Shown piece by piece: positions 27,944-36,756 of a DNA stretch of 47,933 nt (positions are counted from its first letter, which is position 1; the number at the start of each line of letters is the position of its first letter). The translations under genes were made by a program, and so were the position numbers. Origin of the DNA: JADJWR01 sp964509545 (GTDB lineage: Bacteria > Pseudomonadota > Gammaproteobacteria > Burkholderiales > Burkholderiaceae_F); NCBI GenBank assembly GCA_964509545.1, contig CAZDXQ010000026.1, positions 1-47,933 of the forward strand, written 5' to 3'. The notes beneath the pieces are model-generated. The model was not told where the DNA came from. It saw only the letters and a list, made by a program, of their open reading frames with translations, and did no database searches.

Positions 27944-29719
27944 TCAACGGGCGAGGTCGACGCGGTCGAGCCAGCGCAGCGTCGGCCGCCGCACATAACC
28001 GCGCAGCCAAGGCTGGACGAGATCGTGCGCCATCGGCGCGCTGTGCAGGCGCAGCGGCGAGTAGGCGGCGGCGATGCGGTCCATGTCGCGCAGCAGGCGA
28101 TTGCGCTGCGGCCCGTCCGGCAGGATGCCCGCGGCCTCGTACAGGCGGTCGTAGTCAGGCAGGCGAAATCGCGCGTCGTTGGCGCTGCCGGCGTTCGGCC
28201 CGTACAGCAGTTGCACGTAGTCCATCGCGTCGCCGCTGGTGCCGATCCAGCCGAAGGCCGACATCATCGCCGTGCCGGCGTTTACGGCGCGGATCATCTC
28301 GGCAAAGATCAGCTTGCGGAATTCGATGCGGATGCCGATTGCGTCCATGCTTCGCCGCCACAGTTCGTCGAGCTCGCGCGCGTTGCCCGACGGTGGCGAG
28401 GTCAGTTCGAGGGCGAGCGGCCGGCCATCCGGGAATTCGCGGTAGCCGTCGCCGTCGCGGTCGACGAAGCCGTGCACATCGAGCAGCGCTCGGGCGCGGA
28501 CGGGATCCGATTCGCCGAGCGGGCTGGCAAACCCGGCATCGAAGCCGTTGGCCGTCGGCGCGACCAGCGAGTGCTGCGGCACGGCGTGGCCGCGCTGGAT
28601 GACGGCAACTTCCGCGGCGAGGTCATAGCCGAGGCTGACGGCCCGGCGCAGCGCAACCTGCTGCGGCGACATGCCGCCGACGACCGGGTGGTCCAGATTA
28701 AAGAACGTGTAGCGGATGCCGGGGGCGGGCTGCCGCTCGAGCCGCACGCCGCGGTCGGCGAGATACGGCGCCGGCTGACCGTCGACGGTCACCGCCAGGT
28801 GCAGGAACTCTCCCGGCACGCCGCGCAGCAGGTCGTGTTCGCCGCGCAGGAAGGCGAGCCAGCGCGGCTGGCTCTCGCCGATCAGTTGCAGCTCGACACG
28901 ATCGAGCAGCGGCAGCCTGCGCCCGCGCAGTTCGGCGGCTATGGCGGCGGCGCGCGCGTCGCCCGACTCGGCTTCCTCGTCGTAGTGCTCGTCGCGAAAG
29001 GACGGGTTGCGCTCGAGCACGACGCGGCTGCCGCGCGCCCACTGCGCCAGGCGGAAGGGGCCAGTGCCCACCGGGTGCTCGCGCACCCGGTCGCCATAGC
29101 GTTCGACCACTTCGCGGGCCACGACGCAGGACACCTGGCAAGTGGCGAGCAGGTTGTGCAGGTTCGGCATCGGCCGGGTCAGCACAATGCGCAGCCGGTA
29201 GCGGTCGAGCACCTGCAGCCCGTCGATCGGGCGGTCGTAGTCGAAGCGGCGCGTGCGCTGCGCCTGTGCGCGCAGTTCGTCCAGGCCGCGGATGCGGCCG
29301 GCGATCTGCTGGTAGCCGAGCGAGATCGAACGCGGATCGGCCAGCCGTTTGAGCGAGTAGACGTAGTCGGCCGCGGTCAGCTCGCGCTTGCGGCCGTTGA
29401 AGGCCGGATCGTCGGCGAAGTGGATGCCCCGGCGCAGCTCGATCGTCCAGTTCAGGCCATCGTCGCTGACCTGCGGCGGCCCGGACGCTGTGTTTGGCAG
29501 CGGCACAAAGCCGTGGCGCAGGTAGGCGAAGCGGTACAGCGTGTCGAAGATGTTCGATGCCACCAGGCCGGAGACCGTACTTTGATAGGTGGCCGGGTCG
29601 AAGCCGTCGCCGTCCGTGTCGACGGCAAGGCGCAGCGTCTTGCCGGCCGGCTGGGCAGCCGCGATGCCGGCAGCGATGCCGGCCGCCAGCCACGTGATCC
29701 GCAAGACGGTCCTGAGCAT
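27944..29719 (-). CDS. ABC solute-binding protein, family 5 (paralogue 3)
   Basis: The 591-residue protein is first in the minus-strand group and diverges from the permease genes. The start at 29719 gives a clean signal peptide (MLRTVLRITWLAAGIAAG...). It has the same architecture as paralogues 1 and 2: RRGIHFADDPAFNG, YVYSLKRLADP, HPVGTGPFRL, the CxxxC pair (CQVSC) and the loop DRDGDGYREFPD. It also carries DTDGDGF near the mature N-terminus, absent from the other two. Sequence divergence is greatest at the C-terminal half, which lines the ligand cleft, so a different ligand is likely. Confidence 0.88.
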   Translation of the reverse strand: MLRTVLRITWLAAGIAAGIAAAQPAGKTLRLAVDTDGDGFDPATYQSTVSGLVASNIFDTLYRFAYLRHGFVPLPNTASGPPQVSDDGLNWTIELRRGIHFADDPAFNGRKRELTAADYVYSLKRLADPRSISLGYQQIAGRIRGLDELRAQAQRTRRFDYDRPIDGLQVLDRYRLRIVLTRPMPNLHNLLATCQVSCVVAREVVERYGDRVREHPVGTGPFRLAQWARGSRVVLERNPSFRDEHYDEEAESGDARAAAIAAELRGRRLPLLDRVELQLIGESQPRWLAFLRGEHDLLRGVPGEFLHLAVTVDGQPAPYLADRGVRLERQPAPGIRYTFFNLDHPVVGGMSPQQVALRRAVSLGYDLAAEVAVIQRGHAVPQHSLVAPTANGFDAGFASPLGESDPVRARALLDVHGFVDRDGDGYREFPDGRPLALELTSPPSGNARELDELWRRSMDAIGIRIEFRKLIFAEMIRAVNAGTAMMSAFGWIGTSGDAMDYVQLLYGPNAGSANDARFRLPDYDRLYEAAGILPDGPQRNRLLRDMDRIAAAYSPLRLHSAPMAHDLVQPWLRGYVRRPTLRWLDRVDLAR

Positions 29720-29779
29720 TGGATAGGGGTTTGTTCGAGGACTGGGCGGAATCATCGCTTGCATCGTCCCGCACTCGAC

Positions 29780-29808
29780 TTGCCGCGGTCGGCCGGCGCC
29801 CGTACAGT
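29780..29808 (+). promoter_or_regulatory. Candidate sigma-70 promoter of the ABC permease operon
   Basis: TTGCCG (29780-29785), a 17-base spacer, then TACAGT (29803-29808). Transcription would start near 29815, leaving only about 5 bases before the ATG at 29820. The 100-base divergent gap must also hold the promoter for the minus-strand binding-protein genes, which I could not place. Confidence 0.4.
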
Positions 29809-29819
29809 CGCGCCCCAGC

Positions 29820-30758
29820 ATGCTCGCATACGTCGTCCGCAGGATCTGGCAGATGGTGCCGACGCTGGCCGGCGTCATCCTGCTCATCTTCTTCCTGTTC
29901 AAGTTCTTCGGCGGCGACCCGGCCGAGATCCTCGCCGGCCAGGTGGCCACGCAGGAACAGATCGACTCGATCCGCCGCCAGCTCGGACTCGACCAGCCGT
30001 GGTGGGTCCAGCTGTGGATCTTCGTCAAGCAGATCGTCTCGTTCGATTTCGGCAAGAGCTGGATGACTAACGAACAGGTGTCGAACATCTTCGCCTCGCG
30101 CCTGCCCGCGTCGCTCACGGTGATGATCCCGATCCTGATCCTCGAGGTCTGCCTGGCCATTCCGCTGGCGATGGCGGTGGCGTACTTCCGCGGCACGCTG
30201 ATCGACCGCACGATCGTCATCGTCTGCGTGCTGGCGATGTCGATCTCGTTCCTCGTCTACATCATCGTCGGCCAGTACCTGTTCGCCTTCCTGCTCGGCT
30301 GGTTCCCGGTGCAGGGCTGGAGCGACAGTTTCTGGAAGAACCTGACCACCTACGCGCCACTGCCGATCATCCTCGCCACGCTGGTGAGCCTCGCGCCGCA
30401 GACGCGGCTGTACCGCACCTTCTTCCTCGATGAGATCGGCCACGACTACGTGCGCACCGCGCGCGCCAAGGGGCTCGATGAGCGGCGCATCATGTTCACG
30501 CACGTGCTGCGCAACGCGATGATCCCGATCCTGACCAACGTCGCGCTGCTGCTACCGGGCATCTTCGCCGGCGCCTTCCTGATCGAGATCTTCTTCTCGA
30601 TCCCGGGGCTCGGCCGCGAGATCTACCTGGCGGTGAACCGCAGCGATTACCCGGTGATCCAGGCGGTCACCGTGTACCTGGCGGCGCTGACGATGATCAT
30701 CAACCTGGTGACCGACGTGCTGTACAAGTTCGTCGATCCGCGCGTGGTGCTGCGCTGA
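29820..30758 (+). CDS. Peptide-type ABC transporter permease (DppB/YejB-like)
   Basis: The 312-residue inner-membrane protein has about six hydrophobic segments and the family start LAYVVRRIWQMVPTLAGV. A periplasmic loop contains the usual LGLDQPWWVQ. The EAA motif region reads DYVRTARAKGLDERRI, followed by HVLRNAMIPI, which contacts the ATPase. It pairs with the next gene as a heterodimeric channel. The start codon lies about 5 bases after the predicted transcription start. It diverges from the three binding-protein genes, and the set together forms one importer with a choice of receptors. Confidence 0.92.
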   Translation: MLAYVVRRIWQMVPTLAGVILLIFFLFKFFGGDPAEILAGQVATQEQIDSIRRQLGLDQPWWVQLWIFVKQIVSFDFGKSWMTNEQVSNIFASRLPASLTVMIPILILEVCLAIPLAMAVAYFRGTLIDRTIVIVCVLAMSISFLVYIIVGQYLFAFLLGWFPVQGWSDSFWKNLTTYAPLPIILATLVSLAPQTRLYRTFFLDEIGHDYVRTARAKGLDERRIMFTHVLRNAMIPILTNVALLLPGIFAGAFLIEIFFSIPGLGREIYLAVNRSDYPVIQAVTVYLAALTMIINLVTDVLYKFVDPRVVLR

Positions 30759-31804
30759 TGGCGGCGGTCGCAGGGCCCATCGCGGTCGAACCGGCCGAGC
30801 ACTCGCAGGGCGTCTGGGCCGCGGCATGGACGCGGCTGAAGGCCGACCGCGTCGGTGTCTTTTGCCTCGCCGTGGTCGCCGCCTTCATGGTGCTGATCCT
30901 GCTGTCGGCCACCGGGCTGGTCGCAGGCGGCTGGCAGCAGGAGAAGGGCGTGCCCTACGCGCACCCGACCTTCCTCGGCCAGCGCGAGAACATCGAGGCG
31001 CAGGCCATTGACCTCGCAGGGCCGAAAGGTCCGCCGGTGGACATCAGCGACATCGACCCGCTGGCGCCCAGGTACGACGAGTGGAAGAAGCGCGCCGCCG
31101 AGATCCAGGTCAGATCACCGCCGCGCGCCGAGACGCTGCCGTTCGGGGCCGACCGCTGGGGCCGCGACGTGCTCGAGAAGAGCGTCAAGGGCGCGCAGAT
31201 CTCGATCTTCGTCGGCGTGTTCGCGGCGCTGCTGGCCACCTTCATCGGCACCGTGCTCGGCGCGGTCGCCGGCTACTTCGGCGGCCGCGCCGGCGATTTT
31301 CTCGAGTGGGTCTACAACGTCTTCACCGCCATTCCCGGCATCCTGCTGATCTTCGCCTTCGCTGCCGTGGTCGGCCGCGGCATCGACACGGTGATCTACA
31401 TCCTCGGGCTCACCGGTTGGACCGGCATCTACCGGCTGGTGCGCGCCGAGTACATCAAACACGGCACGCGCGAGTACGTGCGCGCGGCACAGGCGATCGG
31501 CGCCTCGCACGCCTCGCGCATGTTCGTGCACATCCTGCCCAACATCAGCCACGTCGTGCTGGTGCAGCTGTCGCTGCTGGTGGTCGGTTTCGTCAAGGCC
31601 GAGGTGATCCTGTCGTTCCTCGGCCTGGGCGTGCCGATCGAGATGGTGAGCTGGGGCACGATGCTGGCCGAGGCGCAGACGGAACTCGTGATCGGCAAGT
31701 GGTGGCAGCTGGCGGCGGCGACGCTGTTCATGGCCGTGTTCCTGACCGCGTTCTCGCTGCTCACCGACGCGCTGCGCGACGCGCTCGATCCGAAGCTGCG
31801 GTAG
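30758..31804 (+). CDS. Peptide-type ABC transporter permease (DppC/YejE-like)
   Basis: This 348-residue partner permease overlaps the previous stop by one base. After the first membrane segment (about 28-52) there is a long periplasmic insertion (about 55-130) with a PLAPRYDEWKKRAAEIQV stretch, longer than in short DppC proteins and reminiscent of YejE-type permeases. It ends in LPFGADRWGRDVLEKSVKGA, the family landmark before TM2. The EAA loop is EYVRAAQAIGASHASRMFVH. It is followed 4 bases later by the ATPase gene. Confidence 0.92.
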   Translation: MAAVAGPIAVEPAEHSQGVWAAAWTRLKADRVGVFCLAVVAAFMVLILLSATGLVAGGWQQEKGVPYAHPTFLGQRENIEAQAIDLAGPKGPPVDISDIDPLAPRYDEWKKRAAEIQVRSPPRAETLPFGADRWGRDVLEKSVKGAQISIFVGVFAALLATFIGTVLGAVAGYFGGRAGDFLEWVYNVFTAIPGILLIFAFAAVVGRGIDTVIYILGLTGWTGIYRLVRAEYIKHGTREYVRAAQAIGASHASRMFVHILPNISHVVLVQLSLLVVGFVKAEVILSFLGLGVPIEMVSWGTMLAEAQTELVIGKWWQLAAATLFMAVFLTAFSLLTDALRDALDPKLR

Positions 31805-31808
31805 CGAC

Positions 31809-33497
<1,689 letters not shown>

Positions 33498-33518
33498 AGG
33501 CGGGACGTTGCGGCCATC

Positions 33519-34253
33519 ATGTTCGGTGACTCGCGAGCCGGCCCCAAGGAGCGGCTTGCTGCCGGGCTTTCGCGCGTGATCGAACTGCGCCGGCGTTTGC
33601 ACACGGATGCCGCCGTCAACGAGCGCTGGCTGGCGGTGAAACGCTGGCAGGCGTCGCGGCTGGCGCGCACCTATCCCGATCTGCTCGCCTCGCAGCGCTA
33701 CCGGCCGGCCTGCGAATTCTTCCTCGACGAACTGTACGGGGCCAGGGACTTCGAGGCGCGCGACAACGAGGCGCTGCGGGTCGTGCCCAAGCTGGCGCGC
33801 ATGCTGCCGGAGCGGGCGGTCGAGACGATGGCGCTGGCGGTCGAACTGGACGAGACGTCGGAGTCGCTCGACGCCCGCCTGGCGCAGGCGGTCAGCCTGC
33901 CGATCGACGCCGAGCGTTATGCGCGCGCCTATCGCGAGACCGGAACACTGGCCGAGCGCCGGTTGCAGATCGACACCGTCGACCGCATCGGCCAGACGCT
34001 GGAAAAGCTGGCCCGTGTGCCGCTGCTGGCCGGCATGCTGCACATGATGCGGGCGCCGGCCGAGGCGGCCGGCTTCGGCCATCTGCACCGCTTCCTGCAG
34101 AACGGCTTCGATGCCTTCAAGGCGATGGGGCCTGCCGGCGAATTCCTGCGCACGATTCGCGGCCGCGAAACGGCGCTGATGCAGGCGCTGTTCGACGGCC
34201 GCGTCGACGAGCTCGAGCGGCCGGAACTGCTCGTTCGCGGAATCGACGGGTGA
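33519..34253 (+). CDS. Conserved hypothetical protein with FFLDELYG motif
   Basis: I know no function for this 244-residue, apparently soluble, helical protein. It has no signal peptide or membrane segment. The conserved-looking core is ACEFFLDELYGARDFEARD (about 64-82), followed by RVVPKLARMLPERAVETM. I recall betaproteobacterial proteins named for an FFLEELY motif with this layout; that assignment is from memory. The C-terminal half contains KLARVPLLAGMLHMMRAPAEAAG and a tail ending ETALMQALFDGR. It starts 21 bases after the ATPase stop, so it may be in the same transcript, and converges on the RDD gene. Confidence 0.7.
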   Translation: MFGDSRAGPKERLAAGLSRVIELRRRLHTDAAVNERWLAVKRWQASRLARTYPDLLASQRYRPACEFFLDELYGARDFEARDNEALRVVPKLARMLPERAVETMALAVELDETSESLDARLAQAVSLPIDAERYARAYRETGTLAERRLQIDTVDRIGQTLEKLARVPLLAGMLHMMRAPAEAAGFGHLHRFLQNGFDAFKAMGPAGEFLRTIRGRETALMQALFDGRVDELERPELLVRGIDG

Positions 34254-34345
34254 TGAACTTCAGCGGCGATCGTGCCTCGACGTCCGCCTTGCCCCGGCGG
34301 TCGTTCTCGCGCGGGCGTCAATCCAATGACCTGCGGTGGGCGAAC

Positions 34346-34382
34346 CCGGCCCCTGGCTGCCGCGGAGGGGAAGCGGGGCCGG
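34346..34382. terminator. Hairpin between convergent genes, possible bidirectional terminator
   Basis: CCGGCCCC (34346-34353) and GGGGCCGG (34375-34382) form a perfect 8-base stem in the 169-base gap between the convergent genes ending at 34253 and 34423. No T-tract is seen on either side. The rest of the gap shows nothing that I recognise. Confidence 0.35.
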
Positions 34383-34422
34383 CCGCTGGCGCACGCGGCT
34401 CAGGCCAGATCGTCGCTCGTCG

Positions 34423-34974
34423 CTACCTGTTGTCGCGAACGACGCGCGTGCCGAGCAGGCGGTCGTGCAGCAGTTGGCCGTTGGGATCGAGCCGCGCCAG
34501 CGCCAGCATCGTGATCAGGCCGGCGAGCAGCGCGGCCAGGTCCCACGGCGCGCTGGCATCGGCGACGACCATGAAGACCAGACCCGGCGCGAAAAGGCTC
34601 CAGGCCAGCAGGTAGCGCAGCAGCGCGCGGGCGGGGCGGACCGGGCTGCCGTCGGGTTCGACCAGGCGCAGCCGCCACGACTTCATCGCCAGGGTCTGAC
34701 CGGCGCGCACCCAGCAGTAGACGAAGTAGACGCCTACGGCGAAAAACAGCAGCGCCTGCAGGATCCAGCGCTGCTGCGGTTGCAGCGGATACTTCCACCC
34801 GGCCAGCGCCAGCAGTGCGTAGCTCACAACGAAGACCACGCCGAAGAGCAGCACCGCTTCGTACGTCATCACGGCCAGCCGCAGCAGCAAGCCCGGCGCG
34901 GGGCCCTGCGCGCGCGCCGGTGCGGACGGTCCGACTTCCTTCGGCGGTGGAACGGGCGTGCTGTCGGGCACGGT
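34423..34974 (-). CDS. RDD-family membrane protein
   Basis: The protein of about 183 residues is small and hydrophobic. It has a Pro-rich N-terminus, then an RDD domain: LLLRLAVMTYEAVLLFGVVF (first segment), a second segment AGWKY...ALLFFAVGVYFVYCW, then QTLAMKSWRLRLVEPDG, a landmark of the family, and a third segment near LAALLAGLITMLALARLD. RDD proteins are poorly understood; some are linked to ion transport. The start is uncertain: I use GTG 34974, and TTG codons 9 and 12 bases upstream are also open. It is the last gene of the sigma-factor unit. Confidence 0.75.
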   Translation of the reverse strand, partial: TVPDSTPVPPPKEVGPSAPARAQGPAPGLLLRLAVMTYEAVLLFGVVFVVSYALLALAGWKYPLQPQQRWILQALLFFAVGVYFVYCWVRAGQTLAMKSWRLRLVEPDGSPVRPARALLRYLLAWSLFAPGLVFMVVADASAPWDLAALLAGLITMLALARLDPNGQLLHDRLLGTRVVRDNR

Positions 34975-35026
34975 GGCGTTCAACAACGTCGGTGCGCGGT
35001 GGCGTGCCTCGCCGGCCGCCGGCCGA

Positions 35027-35485
35027 TCACTTCTTCTTCTCCGCCGCCTTGCCGTCCTTGCGCCTGCTGCGCTCGGCCAGTTCCTTCTTCTTCTCCGGTG
35101 GCAGCGCCTTGTACTGCTCAACCGCCGATTCGCGGCTCTGCAGCGGCAGCTCGTAGGCGCGCTGGAAATTCTCGCGGGCCGTCTGCTTCTGCTGCGGGGT
35201 CAGCCGGGCGAATTCCGCCATGCGCGAGTGCAGCCGGGTCTTTCCTTCCGGCGACAGCTGCGGATATTTCTCGGCGATGTCCAGCCACTTGCGCTTGCGC
35301 TCGGCCGTCATCGTCGGCCACTGGCCGGCGAGCGGCGCGAGCGCCTCGCGCTGCTGCGGGCTGAGCGAGTTCCACGCCGGGCCCGAGGCGGGGGCCGGGG
35401 CAGGGCGGGACTGGGCCAGCGACTGATCCCGGAACAGCAGACCCGCCGCCAGCGCGGCGGTGAAAACAACGACGCGGCGGCGCAT
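35027..35485 (-). CDS. DUF3106 periplasmic protein
   Basis: The 152-residue protein has a signal peptide (MRRRVVVFTAALAAGLLF...SLAQ) and a helical, highly charged mature part. Three related repeats are visible: LSPQQREALAPLAGQW, LSPEGKTRLHSRMAEF and LTPQQKQTARENF. The L(S/T)PxQ pattern resembles the LTxxQ repeats of Spy/CpxP-type periplasmic chaperones and stress sensors, although DUF3106 is listed as a separate family. It ends in a Lys-rich tail (AEKKK). It sits 8 bases downstream of the DUF3619 gene. Confidence 0.8.
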   Translation of the reverse strand: MRRRVVVFTAALAAGLLFRDQSLAQSRPAPAPASGPAWNSLSPQQREALAPLAGQWPTMTAERKRKWLDIAEKYPQLSPEGKTRLHSRMAEFARLTPQQKQTARENFQRAYELPLQSRESAVEQYKALPPEKKKELAERSRRKDGKAAEKKK

Positions 35486-35493
35486 CTGGGCCG

Positions 35494-35907
35494 CTACCGC
35501 GCGTGGCGTTCGGCCTGCAGCAGCACGCCGAAGCCCTGATCCGCGTACGCCTCCAGCGGCGCCTCATCCAGAAGGACGGCGAAGTCCAGCGCCGCCAGCA
35601 TTTCGATCTCGCGCTCCTGCTGCCAGTGGCTGATGCCGATGAAGCCGACGACGAGGGCGACCAGCGGCGCGACCAGCCCGGCGCCGCGCAGCCACATCCA
35701 GAAGCTGCCGCCTTCGTCCACTGGCGGTGCGCCGGCCGTGGCCCGTTGCAGCGCCGGCAGACGAACGGTGGCCGGTCCCGCACGGCACAGTTTGGCCAGC
35801 GCCCTGCCGCGCGCCTGTTCCAGGCGCAGCACGGTGCGGTAGTCGAGGCGTTCGGCGCCCTCGTTCAGGGCCTGCCGGACGCGAAAGGAAAATTCCTCTT
35901 GATTCAT
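35494..35907 (-). CDS. DUF3619 single-pass membrane protein, candidate anti-sigma factor
   Basis: The 137-residue protein starts at ATG 35907, overlapping the sigma-factor stop by 4 bases (ATGA). The N-terminal part (about 1-65) is cytoplasmic-looking, with SFRVRQALNEGAERL and LEQARGRALAKL helices. One transmembrane segment (about 78-96, LVAPLVALVVGFIGISHW) and a short outer tail follow. A soluble N-domain plus one membrane segment next to a sigma factor is the layout of an anti-sigma factor, but the sequence does not show the zinc-binding ZAS motif. The role is an inference from context. Confidence 0.75.
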   Translation of the reverse strand: MNQEEFSFRVRQALNEGAERLDYRTVLRLEQARGRALAKLCRAGPATVRLPALQRATAGAPPVDEGGSFWMWLRGAGLVAPLVALVVGFIGISHWQQEREIEMLAALDFAVLLDEAPLEAYADQGFGVLLQAERHAR

Positions 35908-36464
35908 AGTGTTATGCCGCGCTCCTTCAAAGCTTTGGCAAGCGTGTGCGTCGCCCGCGAGCAGTGGGTCTTCACGCTTCCCTCGGAGCAGCCCATCGTC
36001 GCGGCCGTTTCGGCCACGTCGAGGTCTTCCCAGTAACGAAGCAGGAAAGCCTCCCGTTGACGCGCCGGCAGGCGGGCCACCTCTTCCTCGATGATCGTCA
36101 CGATCTGCTCGCGGCTGTAGGCCATCTCGGTGCTTTCGGCGCGCACATCGTCGATCGCCTCCAGCGTCTCCAGCGGGTCGGCGTCGGGTTCGTCGGCCGG
36201 GGTCAGCGACGAGAACAGGGTTACCCAGGTCGAGCGGACCTTGCTGCGCCGGAAAAAATCGTGGATCGCGTTCTGCAGGATGCGCGTGAACAGCAGCGGC
36301 AGTTCGGCCGCCGGCCGGTCGCCGTAGGCCTCGGCGATCTTCATCATCGCGTCCTGGACGATGTCCAGCGCGTGCGACTCGTCGCGCACGGCAAACATCG
36401 CCTGCTTGAAGGCGCGTCGTTCGACGCCGGCCAGGAATTCGGAGAGTTCTTCTCGGGTGGCCAT
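35904..36464 (-). CDS. ECF-type RNA polymerase sigma factor
   Basis: The 186-residue protein has sigma region 2 (about 18-85: HALDIVQDAMMKIAEAYGD for -10 recognition and core binding) and region 4 (about 128-183: LPARQREAFLLRYWEDLDVAE, then a helix-turn-helix ending EGSVKTHCSRATHTLAKAL). No regions 1 or 3 are present, so it is ECF-like. The start is ATG 36464; an adjacent TTG is less likely. It heads a tightly packed unit with DUF3619, DUF3106 and RDD genes and diverges from ilvB across 292 bases. I could not identify its own promoter. Confidence 0.88.
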   Translation of the reverse strand: MATREELSEFLAGVERRAFKQAMFAVRDESHALDIVQDAMMKIAEAYGDRPAAELPLLFTRILQNAIHDFFRRSKVRSTWVTLFSSLTPADEPDADPLETLEAIDDVRAESTEMAYSREQIVTIIEEEVARLPARQREAFLLRYWEDLDVAETAATMGCSEGSVKTHCSRATHTLAKALKERGITL

Positions 36465-36576
36465 CAACCGGCCTCGCCGGCGCGACTGCGCCCTGCGGCC
36501 TGCCGTCAGTTGCGGTGCCGGGCATGCTATCAGAGGGGTTGGTCAGGCCCGGCCGCGTTGCCCTCGACGATCGCGT

Positions 36577-36605
36577 TTGCCGTTTCTGATGCGCTGCAGT
36601 ATCGT
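36577..36605 (+). promoter_or_regulatory. Candidate sigma-70 promoter of ilvB
   Basis: TTGCCG (36577-36582), a 17-base spacer and TATCGT (36600-36605). The start would be near 36612, giving a leader of about 145 bases. I looked for a leader peptide rich in Ile/Val/Leu in that leader and found none that ends in a stop before ilvB. A short stem CCGGC/GCCGG lies about 60 bases before the ATG. Confidence 0.35.
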
Positions 36606-36756
36606 CCCCGGTCTTGCACCACAAGAAGCCCTTAGCCCCGGAGCAGCCCACCCCGTTGCATCGAACACGCTAAACGCGCTCGCCGCACCGCCGGCCACAA
36701 GCCGGCATGGAACGGCATCCAATCAATCTCCCGTGGATCTTGAGAGGAGTCGCAGC

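Noticed and set aside
24278..29719. EF-hand-type DxDxDG loops in the binding proteins as a novel calcium switch
   Set aside because: A DTDGDG-type loop at this place is widespread in family-5 solute-binding proteins, so it is noted as a feature and not claimed as new.
36606..36756. A leader peptide upstream of ilvB comparable to that of leuA
   Set aside because: The short frames starting here either run on into ilvB without a stop or have no Ile/Val/Leu block.
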